Positions 1-11,459 of a DNA stretch of 64,000 nucleotides are shown piece after piece. Within the stretch, counting starts at the first letter, position 1. Every line of letters starts with the position of its first letter. The position numbers were made by a program, and so were the translations under genes. The notes beneath the pieces were generated by a model. It worked only from the letters and a program-made list of their open reading frames with translations. It searched no databases and was not told the DNA's origin. The DNA lies in NCBI GenBank assembly GCA_022225965.2, contig JAKJXP020000011.1, positions 558,001-622,000 on the forward strand, in the 5' to 3' direction. The stretch is from Diatrype stigma (taxonomy: Eukaryota > Ascomycota > Sordariomycetes > Xylariales > Diatrypaceae).

Positions 1-2218
1 GGCGGCGCTGTGGCGTGGAGGAGTCGTCCGAGTCTGACTCTGAGTCGGAGCTGGAGTCTGAAACTGAAACTGAATCCGAGTCTGTGTCTGAGCCAGACGA
101 AGAAGATGATGATGAACCGGAAGATGATGTATCATCGTCGTCCTCGTCGTCAGGTTGACCCGTCTTGGAGGAGGATGAAGGGATATGGTTTCCTAGCACA
201 AAGGGGCTCTGTAGTAGATCGAGCAAGAACAACGGCTTCAGGTTCGGATCGCTGACTTTAAGGGCCGCTTCCTCGAGATGCTCAGGTAAAGCGTGCTCTT
301 CCTTGTTATAATCGCCATCAAGGTCGTCGCTCCGTCCTACTCCCTCTAGGACAACCAGTTTTGGCCGCCGGAGCTTCAAACCCCCAAGGCGATCCAGATC
401 TCTTGTCATTGTGGCACTGAGAATCACCTTTCGGACTCCCGACAAGTTTGACTGCTTATGGTTCCGGGCACCCGGCACCTTGTCAGTCTGTAAACGCGGT
501 ATGACAATATCTAGCCATTGCTGAAAGTTCTGGCTCAACAGTTTGTCGGCTTCATCGACGATCAGCCACCGCACATAGTCGAGTGAGAATCCAGGGGTAT
601 AGTTGATATGCTCCACGAGTCTGCCAGGGGTGCAGATGAGAATATCGACTTTCGATTTGTAGGTAATCACATGATCTGGAAGTGTAGGCAGCCTGTCTTC
701 CCTTCTTCGGATATCCGCTTTCTCTTCATCCTCGGTGTTGTACGCTAGTTCCTCGTCCTCATCTTCGTCTACCGTCCGAAGCCTCTTTAGACGTTGAGCG
801 TAGCCTGCAGGATCATACTGTTCTTCACGCTCAACCAGGGATGCTTGTTCCTTTTGCAGAGTCTGGCTACCCATGCTGGTTCCGATGCGTACTCTGCGCT
901 TAGCCCCATCCAATGCAAACGCCCCTGCGCATTCTTCAAATACTTGCTGGGCTTGTCGAACCAGCTCACGAGTTGGTAGAACAACCAAGGCCCGTAGTCT
1001 CGTAAAATGACGATTGCCATGGCTAAGATCTCGGGTTACTGGTAGTGCGTAAGCCAGGGTTTTTCCGGACCCAGTGGCAGCTGAGACAAGTATATCTCCT
1101 TGCATCGTCTTGCAGTGGTGGGGTAGAAGTTGAGGTATCACAGCCGTCTGTATCGCGAACGCTTGCTTATACCCATTCCGGGACAACTTCTCAGAAACCT
1201 CAGCACTGATTCCAAGTTCGGGTGTGAGACCAAAGTCTGTTAAGGATGCAGTGGCTTGAGGTGAAACTCGAATTGGCTCTGCCAGCCAGGCTGGCAATGT
1301 CTCGTACGTAGGTTTGGTCGTATCGACAGGAACTGGCTCAGGCTGTGGGAGAGGCTCCAAGCCGTGAAGTTCAGTGACATCTTCGGCCTTGCCATTAACT
1401 TCAGGCGCATCCTGCATTACAACATCTTGTTGTTCGACGACCTCGGATGCTGGTTCAGGTGGTTTCTGCATTGCTTTTGCAGCTTTCTCCAAGACTGACT
1501 TATGCCGTATCGGGATCTTGTTTCTGGAACTTCCGTCATCTTCCTTTGCTGCTTTTAACTTCTTTTTCTTGGGCTTCTTCTCCTTTTTGCGCTCCGGTAG
1601 TGTTTCTTGATCTGCGTCCGGTGGTGCATCTGCGACAGACTCTTCATCCACCATCTCATCCTGTGGATTCGAAGCTTCGGGTCCGGCCTCTGGTTCCTGG
1701 TCATCGGAGTTCCTGCTATCGTCCGAAACGGAATGAGCCTTTGCCTCCTTGTTCTTCTTCGCCTTCTTTTCCTTCTTAGACACTTGCTGTAGTTCTTGGG
1801 TAGCTTCTGACGGTCGAGTCGAGGACGATTCATCAGCTTCTCTATCATGCGAGTGTGAGGCTGGTGGCGGTGTTTGCTCGTCGCCATCATGCTGATCCCC
1901 ATTGGCTACTCCGTTCTCTATCCTGGTTTTTGGTTCCTTCTTGCTCTTCTTTTCTTTCTTGGATTTCTTCGGTGCCTCATCTTGTGTTATCTTGACCTTC
2001 TTAGCTGGCGGGCCATCTTCATGACTTGGTTCGTCGCCGTTGAAGACGATATGGTTCGAAGCCGTGTTCGAAGCCGTCGGGTGCGTGTTGGACTTCGCGG
2101 ACGGAACGTATCTGGCATATGCGATAGGCTGTGTTGCCGGCTGTTGGGATGGTGTCGCATTCGGTTCCTCTGGCGACTGGGCAGTCCCTTTCGAGGGAGG
2201 AACATACCTTGCATACAT
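1..2218 (-). CDS. dbp6: ATP-dependent RNA helicase, Dbp6/DDX51-like, C-terminus beyond window
   Basis: DEAD-box RNA helicase, likely the nucleolar enzyme needed for 60S ribosomal subunit assembly. The minus-strand frame is open from ATG at 2218 (MYARYVPPSKG, an N-terminus I associate with fungal Dbp6) to the window edge, about 739 codons without an intron. Residues about 40-300 are a charged, low-complexity Lys/Glu/Ser-rich extension. The helicase core follows: a Q-motif-like stretch, Walker A as AATGSGKT (about 1060-1090), a PTRELV-like motif (about 970), CTPGRL (about 625), and the DEAD box as VDEAD (545-559). SAT follows near 415. At 1-200 the frame enters a Ser/Asp-rich acidic stretch, which must be an insert before the C-terminal helicase domain, missing here. 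It is divergent from the PIG-A gene. The helicase assignment is very secure; Dbp6 rather than another DEAD-box paralogue is an inference from the N-terminus and the acidic inserts. Confidence 0.85.
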   Translation of the reverse strand, partial: MYARYVPPSKGTAQSPEEPNATPSQQPATQPIAYARYVPSAKSNTHPTASNTASNHIVFNGDEPSHEDGPPAKKVKITQDEAPKKSKKEKKSKKEPKTRIENGVANGDQHDGDEQTPPPASHSHDREADESSSTRPSEATQELQQVSKKEKKAKKNKEAKAHSVSDDSRNSDDQEPEAGPEASNPQDEMVDEESVADAPPDADQETLPERKKEKKPKKKKLKAAKEDDGSSRNKIPIRHKSVLEKAAKAMQKPPEPASEVVEQQDVVMQDAPEVNGKAEDVTELHGLEPLPQPEPVPVDTTKPTYETLPAWLAEPIRVSPQATASLTDFGLTPELGISAEVSEKLSRNGYKQAFAIQTAVIPQLLPHHCKTMQGDILVSAATGSGKTLAYALPVTRDLSHGNRHFTRLRALVVLPTRELVRQAQQVFEECAGAFALDGAKRRVRIGTSMGSQTLQKEQASLVEREEQYDPAGYAQRLKRLRTVDEDEDEELAYNTEDEEKADIRRREDRLPTLPDHVITYKSKVDILICTPGRLVEHINYTPGFSLDYVRWLIVDEADKLLSQNFQQWLDIVIPRLQTDKVPGARNHKQSNLSGVRKVILSATMTRDLDRLGGLKLRRPKLVVLEGVGRSDDLDGDYNKEEHALPEHLEEAALKVSDPNLKPLFLLDLLQSPFVLGNHIPSSSSKTGQPDDEDDDDTSSSGSSSSSSSGSDTDSDSVSVSDSSSDSESDSDDSSTPQRR

Positions 2219-2927
2219 GACTGACTTGGCTGTTTGTGCAGTCCCAATGCGACTTGATGCGACTTCTGCCTACTATATGTAAGTTGATATGTAAGTTGGC
2301 ATGTAAGTTACCATGTATAAGCCAAAACTATAAGGTAAGTACGCACCCGAGAGCTCTCCTGGTTCTGCCGTTTCCAAAAAATTGGCCGCCTATGAATCTT
2401 ATCGTTATCGCCGGTAAGCACCTAACAGCCGTAGCGTCCCTTGGGCCTTGGCGTCGATGAAGACAGCCCGCTAACTATAGAGCTTGGGCCACACCTTAAG
2501 TACAGTCGTTCAGGGGTAAGGAATCTAAGGACAGCTCTGCAGCTTTAGCTCCATTCCAGAAACTCCGATTCCAGTGGGCGCCAGTGGGAGTCTTGGCCTG
2601 TACTTTTAGCGAGTCAATGTACCTACGACCTACTGCAGTTGCCATACGTGACCTCCCACCGGGTCTCATTGACGTACCATAACCGACTCTTCAATCAACT
2701 TCTTTAACTTCTTTTAATATACATCCATCGGTGACGGTGTCGCATCCAGTTTCTCTAGCTAGGTACATACCAAGTAATTAGTTGCGAGAGGTATGTTTGC
2801 CGATTGGTACCAATGGTCCGCGAACCGCAAATATGATGCACATTTCATATAAACTTGACGAAGTACCTCATCGATATCGCCATCACCATCACCACCACCA
2901 CCACAATCACAGTCACAGTCCGCCATC
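2219..2927. promoter_or_regulatory. Divergent promoter region between helicase and PIG-A genes
   Basis: A 709-bp spacer separates two genes transcribed in opposite directions, so it must hold both promoters and 5' leaders. A CAT/CAC-rich run (2876-2903) lies just upstream of the PIG-A start, and a short GTAAGTTG/CATGTAAGTT repeat lies near 2278-2312. No other element was recognised. Confidence 0.5.
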
Positions 2928-4496
2928 ATGCCGGACCAACAGCAGCGTCGAACCTATAACATCGCCATGGTTTGCGACTTCTTCTTCCCGCAGCCTGGTG
3001 GTGTCGAAAGCCACATCTACCAGCTCTCGTCCAAGTTGATAGACCGCGGCCACAAGGTCATTGTTATCACCCACGCATACGACGACAGGAAGGGGATACG
3101 CTACCTGACCAACGGCATCAAGGTCTACTACGTGCCCTTTGCTGTCATATACCGATCTGCCACCTTCCCGACCGTCTTCTCTTTCTTCCCCATCTTCCGC
3201 AACATCATAATCCGGGAGCGCATCGAGATCGTCCACGGCCATGCCAGTCTGAGCACCCTCTGCCAGGAGGGAATCCTACATGCGAGGACCATGGGCTTGC
3301 GGACCGTCTTCACCGACCATTCCCTCTTTGGTTTCGCCGATGCCGCCAGTATCACGACGAACAAGCTGTTGAAATTCACACTCAGCGATGTAGATCATGT
3401 CATCTGTGTCAGCCATACAAGGTAACCTTCTACGATTCCTACGGGCCCGAGCTTGTGTTCTGATACTTGTCCACCCGTTAGCAAGGAGAACACCGTGTTG
3501 AGAGCAGCCCTTGATCCTCTCATGGTTTCCGTCATCCCCAACGCCCTCGTCTCCGAGAATTTCCGGCCGCTCCCCCGCCCAGACCCCGCCAGTCTTCGAT
3601 ACCCCCAGAACCCGCTACCGGCCCACCCGCTGGGCCCCAACGAACCGATCGTGATCGTGGTGATCAGCCGCCTCTTCTACAACAAGGGGACGGACCTGCT
3701 CACCGCCGCCATCCCCACCATCCTCGAGCACCACCCGAACACGCGGTTCATCATCGCCGGGTCCGGGCCCAAGGCCATCGAGCTGGAGCAGATGATCGAG
3801 CAGAACGTGCTGCAGGACAAGGTGGAGATGCTGGGACCCGTGCGGCACGAGTCGGTCCGCGACGTCATGGTGCAGGGCCACATCTACCTGCACCCGAGCC
3901 TGACGGAGGCCTTCGGGACCGTCATCGTCGAGGCCGCCAGCTGCGGCCTGTACGTGGTGTGCACGGCCGTGGGCGGCATCCCCGAGGTGCTGCCCTCGCA
4001 CATGACGGTGTTCGCGCGCCCCGAGGAGAGCGACCTGGTGGCGGCCACGGGCCGCGCCATCGCCGCCCTTCGCGCCAACCGCGTCCGCACCGAGCGCTTC
4101 CACGACCAGGTCCGCGAGATGTACAGCTGGACCAACGTCGCCCGCCGCACCGAGCGCGTCTACCGCGGCATCATGGGCGACGTCAGCGACGCCGAGTTCT
4201 ACGTCTACGACGATGCCAACGGCGCCAGCGCCGGCGCCGGGGCCAACGGCGGAGCCAGCCCCGCCGCCGGCGGAGCCGCCCTCCACTGGAGCGCCACCCG
4301 CGGCCGCAACTTCGCCCTGATCGACCGCCTCAAGCGCTACTACGGCTGCGGCGTCTGGGCCGGCAAGCTGTTCTGCCTGTGCGTCGTCATCGATTTCCTC
4401 TTGTTCGTCCTGCTGGAGTGGTGGTGGCCCCGCGACGAAATCGACATCGCGAGGGATTGGCCCCGGAAGCAGTTCAACGGCGAGGACGACGACTAG
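2928..4496 (+). CDS. spt14: Phosphatidylinositol N-acetylglucosaminyltransferase catalytic subunit (PIG-A/Spt14/Gpi3)
   Basis: Catalytic subunit of the ER enzyme that transfers GlcNAc from UDP-GlcNAc to phosphatidylinositol, the first step of GPI-anchor synthesis. Two exons, 2928-3421 and 3482-4496, are joined across a 60-nt GT-AG intron, restoring the family motif [13 protein letters not shown] and giving 502 aa. The N-terminal half has [14 protein letters not shown] and the GT4-type Rossmann pattern. The C-terminal half has the retaining-transferase E-X7-E motif ([10 protein letters not shown]307 and E315) followed by GGIPEV. A single C-terminal transmembrane segment ([15 protein letters not shown]) precedes a short acidic tail, the expected type I ER topology. 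A Gly/Ala-rich insert at about residues 410-435 looks lineage-specific. The ATG is in good context (GCCATCATGCC). Identification is secure. Confidence 0.95.
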
Positions 4497-6145
4497 GTGG
4501 GGGATGGTGGCCAAACAAGAAGTTTTTCAATACTTTTGAACTCAGGGCCTGACGTGGCGGTCTGTCTAATGGGTTGTTGTTTTTGAAAAACACAAGCTAT
4601 CTCGTGATTGGGCCTCTTGGCGACTGAGCGTTCCATCCGAGGATAAGATGAGAAGGTACCAGCGGTATGCATCGTATCTAGGGTCCGGTTGCTTTTGAAG
4701 TCGGGCCCCTTACGGACGGGAACCATTGGATAGTTTACTCAGGCCCCTCTTGGACTTAGGCCCCTCTCCCCAAGATGCCGAGGGATGGAAGCAGCGATGC
4801 AGCTGGTGGAAGAGTCCTCATCTTACAAATTTCCCCCGGCGCGCCGGCTTGTGTAGCCATGCTGGTTTGGGGGGTGGGGGCATCCCAGGCCCGTTCTCGC
4901 AGAGGCTAGAGTCTTCGGATACGCTCTGCATTCCGTAACGAATTCCGCTCATAAGAATAGCGCACGCATGTCGTGTTCACGGCGGAGGTCGTATATCTTG
5001 GGCACTCCGCCGTACAAGAGACGCGTGTCGATATGAGCGATCCCCGTGGGGGATAAGGCAGCATCCTTGAGCCTAGTCGTCTTGTTGGGAGCTCACTGCG
5101 ATCCTCAAGTGGGATTGAGATAGCACCATATTCGAGTGCGGGGCCTCATATTCCTGAAGTCCACGGCTGCGTCGCAACTGGTTATTTCCGAGACTGGTAC
5201 TTCATGGCCCAGCACTTGCCGATATATTTCGGTAATCACCTCAGTGGTCTTATGTCCGAATTCGCGTCCGGATAGTACCAGCAGCGCGATTAGGACTTTG
5301 ATCAGTCTCACCCAGGTCCCGGCTAGAGTGCCTGAGCGTGGGCGAACCGGTAGCAATACCATGGCACAGTCGTTCTAAGCAGCCTAGCTTGACAACTCTG
5401 ATATACAAAGCAATCGTGGGCAAAGCAACTGTTCATATAATTGTTATTCGAAAATACCATACCATACATTGCAAGATTGTCGCATCGTCTGTTTTCAGCT
5501 CGAGACAACCAATGGATCGGAGCGGTTATAAAGGCGTAGCGCAGTAAAACCTAGACGTGCCAAGCAGCCCAAACTAGAGACCTTCAGCACTACAATCTTC
5601 GCCCTGGAGAATCATGTTTATTCAAATTGATAGGCAGCTGATCGGAGTAGTTGACAACGAACCTTTAATATGCACCATTCAGGACTGCAATGCGCAAACG
5701 CGACCTAACCCCGAGGCAATCCTCCGAAGACAAGGTGTCTGACTTGATTGTACCTTCGCACAGTTTGCCTTGAAATGGTTAGCCTCGCCATCAAGGAATT
5801 TGCCGCTTCAGAGATGTAGGACGAAATCAGGGACCTCAACTTCCGGGTGTTATGTCTCGCCACAGACCTTAATTACTAAGTAGTAATCGGCATTAGTAAT
5901 GTATGTTGGAGATAGCGCACATTTCGAGAATTCCGAGCTAAGTAGTGCGAGCTAAGTTAGTGTCCCCCTTTTCTTGAAGTTACCTGTACTATATAATACG
6001 TAGCCCACGGGGGAGCTACCGTGGCGTATCATGAGTTCCCAGCATTCTCAACACACGAATATTCGTACTCACTCGTACTCACTAAAATCGTGGCTCTTTG
6101 ACATCATCTAAACTATTTCAGCAAAGCCTTTTTCGCAATTTCACC
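4497..6145. other. Intergenic region, no gene recognised
   Basis: I see only short open frames with no family resemblance in this 1.65-kb stretch. A TATA-like element (TATATAAT, 5990-5997) about 150 bp before the next ATG may serve the downstream dehydrogenase gene. Confidence 0.5.
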
Positions 6146-7054
6146 ATGAGCTTCTCGTTTTCGCCCACGTACGGAGTCAACTTCGTGCCGACTCTCCACC
6201 AGCAAGTTCCCGAGGCTTATCAGCCTGGCTCAAACCCCCTGCCTTCACCGTTCGTGGTGGTCATCACGGGTGCCAGCCGCGGCCTCGGAAGGGAGACCGC
6301 GCAGGTGTTCGCCAAGGCCGGGGCCACGGGGCTGATCCTGACGGCGCGCAGCGCGGAGGGCGCGCTCGAGGAGACGAAGAAGCTGTGCCAAGCGGCGGCC
6401 AGATCCCCCGATCTCAAGGTCTCGACAGTCGCCGCCGCGTCCGGCGACGAAGCCGCGGCCAAGAGAATCGCGGACGTCGTGAAGACGGAGCACGGAGGGC
6501 GCCTCGACGTGCTGATCAACAACGCCGGCACCGTCAGCACCGAGGCCTCGGCGTTCGACCGGCTGGAGGGCATCCGGGCGGACCAAATCCGCATCCCGAT
6601 CGAGGCCAACTACGTCGGCCGGTTCCTGACGATGCAGTACCTGCTGCCGGCGCTGCTGGACTCGCCCGGCGGCGCCCGGACCGTCATCAACGTGACGAGC
6701 ATCTGCTCGCAGTTCACGGGCTTCGGCGCCCTGGGTTTCAACGTCTCGGCGCTGGCCACGAACCGGCTGACGGAGATCGCGGCCGAGACCTACGCCGACC
6801 GCGGCCTGCGCTGCTACGCCGTGCACCCGGGAACCGTGCGCACGACGCCACCGCCGGGCATGCCGGCCGACGCCCTGGAGCACGCTGTCGACGCGCCCGA
6901 CCTGTGCGGCGCCATGTACCTCTGGCTGGCGCGGGAGAGGCCCGACTGGCTGAGCGGGAGGTATCTGAGCGCCGAGTGGGATATCGACGAGCTGAAGCGG
7001 AAGCGGGAGGAGATCGTGCAGGGGGACAAGTTGAAGTTCAAGATGGTGGTGTGA
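6146..7054 (+). CDS. Short-chain dehydrogenase/reductase-like protein lacking catalytic Tyr and Lys
   Basis: Single-exon 302-aa protein of the SDR fold. The ATG at 6146 (context TTTCACCATGAGC) is preferred; the frame runs further upstream only from non-ATG codons. The cofactor motif TGASRGLG (residues 41-48) and the structural NNAG motif are intact, so NAD(P) binding is likely. The catalytic Ser region is TSICSQ. Where SDRs carry Y-x-x-x-K, this protein reads GFNVSALATNRL: Phe198 replaces the Tyr and Ala202 the Lys, while the following ATNRLTE aligns well. The C-terminus (GRYLSAEWDIDELKRKREE) is typical of a fungal SDR subgroup acting on small carbonyl compounds. The base sequence here is clean and GC-rich like its neighbours, so a pseudogene is not obvious. 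It may be a non-catalytic binding protein or use another mechanism. The substrate is unknown. Confidence 0.85.
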   Translation: MSFSFSPTYGVNFVPTLHQQVPEAYQPGSNPLPSPFVVVITGASRGLGRETAQVFAKAGATGLILTARSAEGALEETKKLCQAAARSPDLKVSTVAAASGDEAAAKRIADVVKTEHGGRLDVLINNAGTVSTEASAFDRLEGIRADQIRIPIEANYVGRFLTMQYLLPALLDSPGGARTVINVTSICSQFTGFGALGFNVSALATNRLTEIAAETYADRGLRCYAVHPGTVRTTPPPGMPADALEHAVDAPDLCGAMYLWLARERPDWLSGRYLSAEWDIDELKRKREEIVQGDKLKFKMVV

Positions 7055-9119
7055 TTCAGGGGTCAAATGCTGTCTGTCGGCTTATCGTATCTTAGGGTTG
7101 CTGCTAAGGCCATCTTCATGTCATCAAAGAGGTGTATGAGTCGAATATAACTAACTACCTATTTATCTCAGTGACTCATCTCGCTTTACGGGTAACCGCG
7201 AGTTCTTGTAGAGTGTCGTACCGGCGTGGCTCTCATGGAATGTAGGTCTTTGTCTTGGAATGAATGATGAGTCAAGACCTTTGAATGAGGAATGTGATCG
7301 GCTACACCGAATAGTGTTGGTTCGGTTTGGAGCCGGCCATTCCATAGTGCCATCGATATGCTATTTAAGTCTGAGATATCCATGTTTCGTGGACAGAGGG
7401 CATCGCTGCTTCCCAGCACAGAACATGACCGAATGGTCTGTGGCCAACTAGAGATTCCCCGTCAGTACTCAGTATTTTTGCATTTCCCATCAGCCCGGGG
7501 AAACGCTTACAATATTACAAGGCTATGTTACAGGGGGACACCAGGTGACTTTGAATCGTTTCCTTCGGAGATTGTGAATCAGGTCCCTTCCGAGATATAG
7601 CTGGGCCCTGATGTATGGTGTAATCACCACGACCCAGAGCGATTACCTCATCTAGGAGTAACGCCTCAAGAATGAATAATCGCTCTGATGTGGAACCGTG
7701 TTAAACATAAATACTCGCCGTATAAGATGCCTTGAAGTTCGCTTCGGTCGCAGGGGGAAGATAAAGAACACCTCACTTGGAGCATAGCCACCGTCACAGA
7801 GACAAGCTTCATACCTACGACAAGAAGTCAATCGAGAAAGACAATTTGACATGTTCATACAAATATCTAAGCGCCTTATGAGAGCACCATCCAAGTCATA
7901 GTGCTGCATTTCGGCTACTGGTATTGGGCGAACATCGCCCTCCATCAACACAAAATAACCCCAAGCTAGACCAAGCCCCCAGGATACAGGTAGTTATGAA
8001 AGCACGAGCTCGTAAAGATCTTAGATTAGTGACTAACTACAGGCTGACATTGTCTGAAAAGCTTACCAGCCATCAATTCGGGATCAACACGTACTTCAAG
8101 CCCTGAATATCAGGACCGACACCACCGCGCGTTACGACAGGCTGTTCCGTCGCGAACAACGAAGTGAAGAACGCTAGAAACCCCGAAGCCAACTATCATG
8201 TGCCACACCAGCGTTCGAAATTATTACTGCAGAACCTGCGATCGGAATTACGCGCCCAATATCACCAAGGAAGTAAAATGCGATGCGGTTACGCGAAGAA
8301 GTAAAGCCTGGGGCAGTTGTGGCAAGGACGAGGGGCAGTGGACGCAGCCGGATCACAGAACTGGAAGATGTCCGGATTGTACATTGATATGGGGGGGTCC
8401 ATGACTACGAACCAGTTCTTATGTTTCTATGATCAAAGTGAAAATAGTCATCAGTGAGAACAAGGCCGGGGTACCCGGATGTGGCAATCTTGATGGAATG
8501 GTCAGGGCTCCCATGCTTTTCGAATTCATGGAGATAGGGCCTTCGGCCTTGGGGTACCTCACAGTATTCCTTTCTTACCCAACTTGATTATCATATATTT
8601 ATCTTGTTGTGGTGATTCACATATATATCCCTGTCTTACTTTTTGCAGTCGAATGCCTCAGCTCTTGGGGTCGGTACAAGGAGGCAGAAGACCGGTGGGA
8701 TATATATTCGACTACATGCTTGGGATAGACTTAGCTCATGCAACGGGGTAATCCTCAGGGCGTGGGAGACGTCGAGCAGCTGTACACATAGATACTAGCG
8801 TCATGAACAGCAGTTAAGACTGATTGTCGCCAACCCATCAAGATCATGATCACCTCAGATTGGAGAGCCGAAATATGTGCCTAAAATATGTCTAATAGAC
8901 CTTGAATGTTGATGTGACAAGAAGCAGATAGACTTAAGGATCTTTATATATCACAAGGGTTCACAAAGTTTAGAAACCATACTCCCGTTTCTCTCGATAG
9001 CAGCTATGCTTAATTGGTCCTATAGTTACCATTTTAATACAAATCTTACTAGATGTAGACACTTTTGAAGTTAAGCCTTGATTGCTACTGAGGAAGAGGA
9101 TTTTACATAGTTACCTCCT

Positions 9120-9120
<1 letters not shown>
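7055..9120. other. Intergenic region, no convincing gene
   Basis: A 2-kb stretch with many short frames on both strands. The minus strand between about 8.4 and 7.65 kb shows a few fragments that look faintly protein-like (for example WGYFVLMEGDVRPI near 7.95 kb). They do not join into a recognised gene, so it may be decayed coding sequence. Confidence 0.4.

Positions 9121-9174
<54 letters not shown>
9121..9174. repeat. 54-nt homopolymer C tract
   Basis: An uninterrupted run of 54 C on the plus strand (G on the minus strand). Long C/G runs are hard to sequence and assemble, so the true length is uncertain. It sits exactly where the rhodopsin-like gene remnant on the minus strand stops resembling its family. 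Confidence 0.9.
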
Positions 9175-9176
<2 letters not shown>

Positions 9177-9593
9177 ACAAAACCGAGTTTCACAAACCAT
9201 GAAGACCGCGGACAGATTCGACGGATAATTGGGATCTCGCGAATTGACAGTATATACGTGTAGTCCGAGACCATAGTGGGTTGCCACCATGAGGTTCGCT
9301 ATGATGACATTCACGAATACCTAGTTGACGAAAGAGCAATCGTGTTAGACTCGGATAACTTCGATATGCAGGCACTAATGAAGAAAACCATAACTAACAC
9401 CGCTCAAGATAATCAAGACATCTTCGGCTATCACCCGCGAACGACTTGCCACAGATCTCCATGTCCCCCAGAGTCGTCCAGCGATGGCCACATCGTTGAT
9501 TATCAGAAAGGCGATCAAGCAGCCCCAGAGCTCCGGCTGTCTAGTGTCGTTAAGATGCGCCTCTTCGTGCGGGGTGAGTGGGAAGTCGGACAT
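9175..9593 (-). pseudogene. Truncated fungal rhodopsin-like integral membrane protein
   Basis: N-terminal part of a seven-helix fungal rhodopsin-domain protein. Exon 1 (9593-9399, from ATG at 9593) encodes the first membrane helix, ELWGCLIAFLIINDVAIAGR, then DVLIILSG. A 78-nt GT-AG intron (9398-9321, branch-like TCTAAC) leads to exon 2, which continues with VFVNVIIANLMVATHYGLG and a lumenal-loop-like stretch ending LSAVF. After this the frame runs into the C54 tract (poly-Gly), and the sequence beyond has no helices of the family. Only about 100 of roughly 350-400 residues are present. A complete relative of the same family is at 50285-51660. It could be a misassembly at the homopolymer rather than a real truncation. 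Confidence 0.7.
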
Positions 9594-11459
9594 TATTCAT
9601 TCCGCTGCGCGCTGAACATAATATACGCGGGCCACCATGATCTCTAGACAGGACAAGATTTGAGATGATTGAGATGAGATTCTGAAGTTAAAACGCCTCC
9701 GAAAATTCCGGTAGGCAACGAAATGTCAATTGCGGCCTCCCATGGGGAAGCCAGGCGAAGCCCCTGTGATATTGAAGAACACCTGATCAATTGTGTCGTA
9801 TCAAGGTGAGTAAGCATAGGGGTGTGTCTGCATGTAGTGGTGAGAGTGAGCTGATGGAGGGTAGCAGCGAGTGCCTGTTGCCAATAGAAACCATCCAAAA
9901 TAACAAGGGAAAGGGACGCAGCATATGATCAGCATTGGAAAATTCCGTATCCTACAATTGCGTAGCATCACGACTATACTTGATCCATTGCGGTCGGGCA
10001 ACTCCCACCGCGACACCGGGCAGTCAGTAGCACTTCCATCACGTGTAAATGATGAAAGTAGGGTGTCGCCATGTTTTCAGCTGTCGACCTTGCTTGACGC
10101 ACAGCTCAAGCTGTGTAGGACACACCCTACCGACGTCTATGGTGTATCGGTATTCGGTATACCAGATGCGCTCTTATTCAGCCAGCAACCACGGGCAAAC
10201 CGGGCGCGCCAGACGCAAGGAGGGTGGCATCGCTTGACACAATTGGTCGGTTATGTCGCATGCGCATGCTGACTTGAGAGAGCCGAGCAGCCAAAAGCAA
10301 GGAAGACAACCGGAATTTCCAGCGTTGCCTTGCATGGCATGCCGTATGCACTGAGGTTATACGATGTAGAATAGACGATTGATCACTTGTGATGGACTGC
10401 CGCTTTTGTCTTCGAATTCCGGACGAAAGCTACCAATAAGGGGGTCATGTCGCAGTATTCACGAATGGGGGGGATATAGCGCTACTATTAATGAGCTACT
10501 ATTGATATACCTACCAGGTAGGGTGGTAGGCAACGTATGCCCCATACAATACAGAGCGCATTATAGTGCCGTACTAGGCCTTACAGGTCTTGGAACACCC
10601 CGCATAGTTGCTGGTTAGCTTGACCAGGTTTATTTTGGTGAGCGGCGGCCTACGAACTCCCTGTTATAGTCTGACATGGTTTTGAGGATATTCGCTCTCG
10701 ATGAGCTGATGTAGCACACGAGCAACAATGGGAATATACAGTCGCTTGAAGCCATCACCGGCTAAGATAGTTAGCCCTGGAATCCCTGACTGGTACAGAT
10801 CCACTGTCTGCTAAGTCGAAGCTGTCCTCTGTATTGTACATAACTAGTAGAAGCTTCAAAGGCGACAGGGGCGGAAAGGATCTAATTACCTTCTCCAAAT
10901 TTTCCCCAACCCCACAATCCCACGGCTCTTTAGTCAGTATAACTATTGGTTTTCTTTCTTCCTCTACGATCCTTCACTTGGTAGGTGACACGTCCAACAT
11001 CTATCTGTACACACATTACTTCGTAGCTTATGTAGTGTAGTTTCGAAAGACTTCATATGCGCGCGAAGATATCGGCCATCAAAAATAAAGAAACTGCTAC
11101 GCTCATACCATATACCCAATTACCACACTCATACTGGTTATTCCGCCGTGGTCTATCTGCATGTTGGTTCTTCTTCGCAACGTGGGAGCAGGGGGTCCCG
11201 GGCAACTTACGCCGCTTCGCTACATACTTACTTAAACCCGACCCGCCATCTTCATTCAGCGGTCAGATGCGCTGACGAGTCCTCCCTTCGGCGCGATCCC
11301 GACGTCTCCATCACGCCCAATTTTCAGCTGCCATAAAACCACCTTCTTCTTTCTTAACTCTCCTCTGCCGCCCGAACGCAGAAGGTTACATGCAGCTGCC
11401 CTAAGGAAAGCCTTCTTGTTTTTCTTTCTTTACGCTGCGCGATTCGGAAAGGCACGGCC
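9594..11459. other. Intergenic region upstream of the MFS permease gene
   Basis: About 1.9 kb with no recognised gene. The last 150 bp before the permease ATG is pyrimidine-rich (runs such as TTCTTCTTTCTT), common in fungal 5' leaders. Confidence 0.5.

Noticed and set aside
3615..4514. Long minus-strand open frame opposite PIG-A
   Set aside because: Shadow frame caused by GC-rich third codon positions of the real plus-strand gene; composition is Asp/Val/Gly/Ala-rich with no motif.
7652..8356. Possible minus-strand gene fragments (WGYFVLMEGDVRPI, FLAFFTSLFATEQP)
   Set aside because: Fragments lie in different frames, do not join by plausible introns and match no family I recognise.
9276..9647. 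123-codon plus-strand open frame
   Set aside because: Lies opposite the rhodopsin-like remnant, whose minus-strand exons explain the sequence better.
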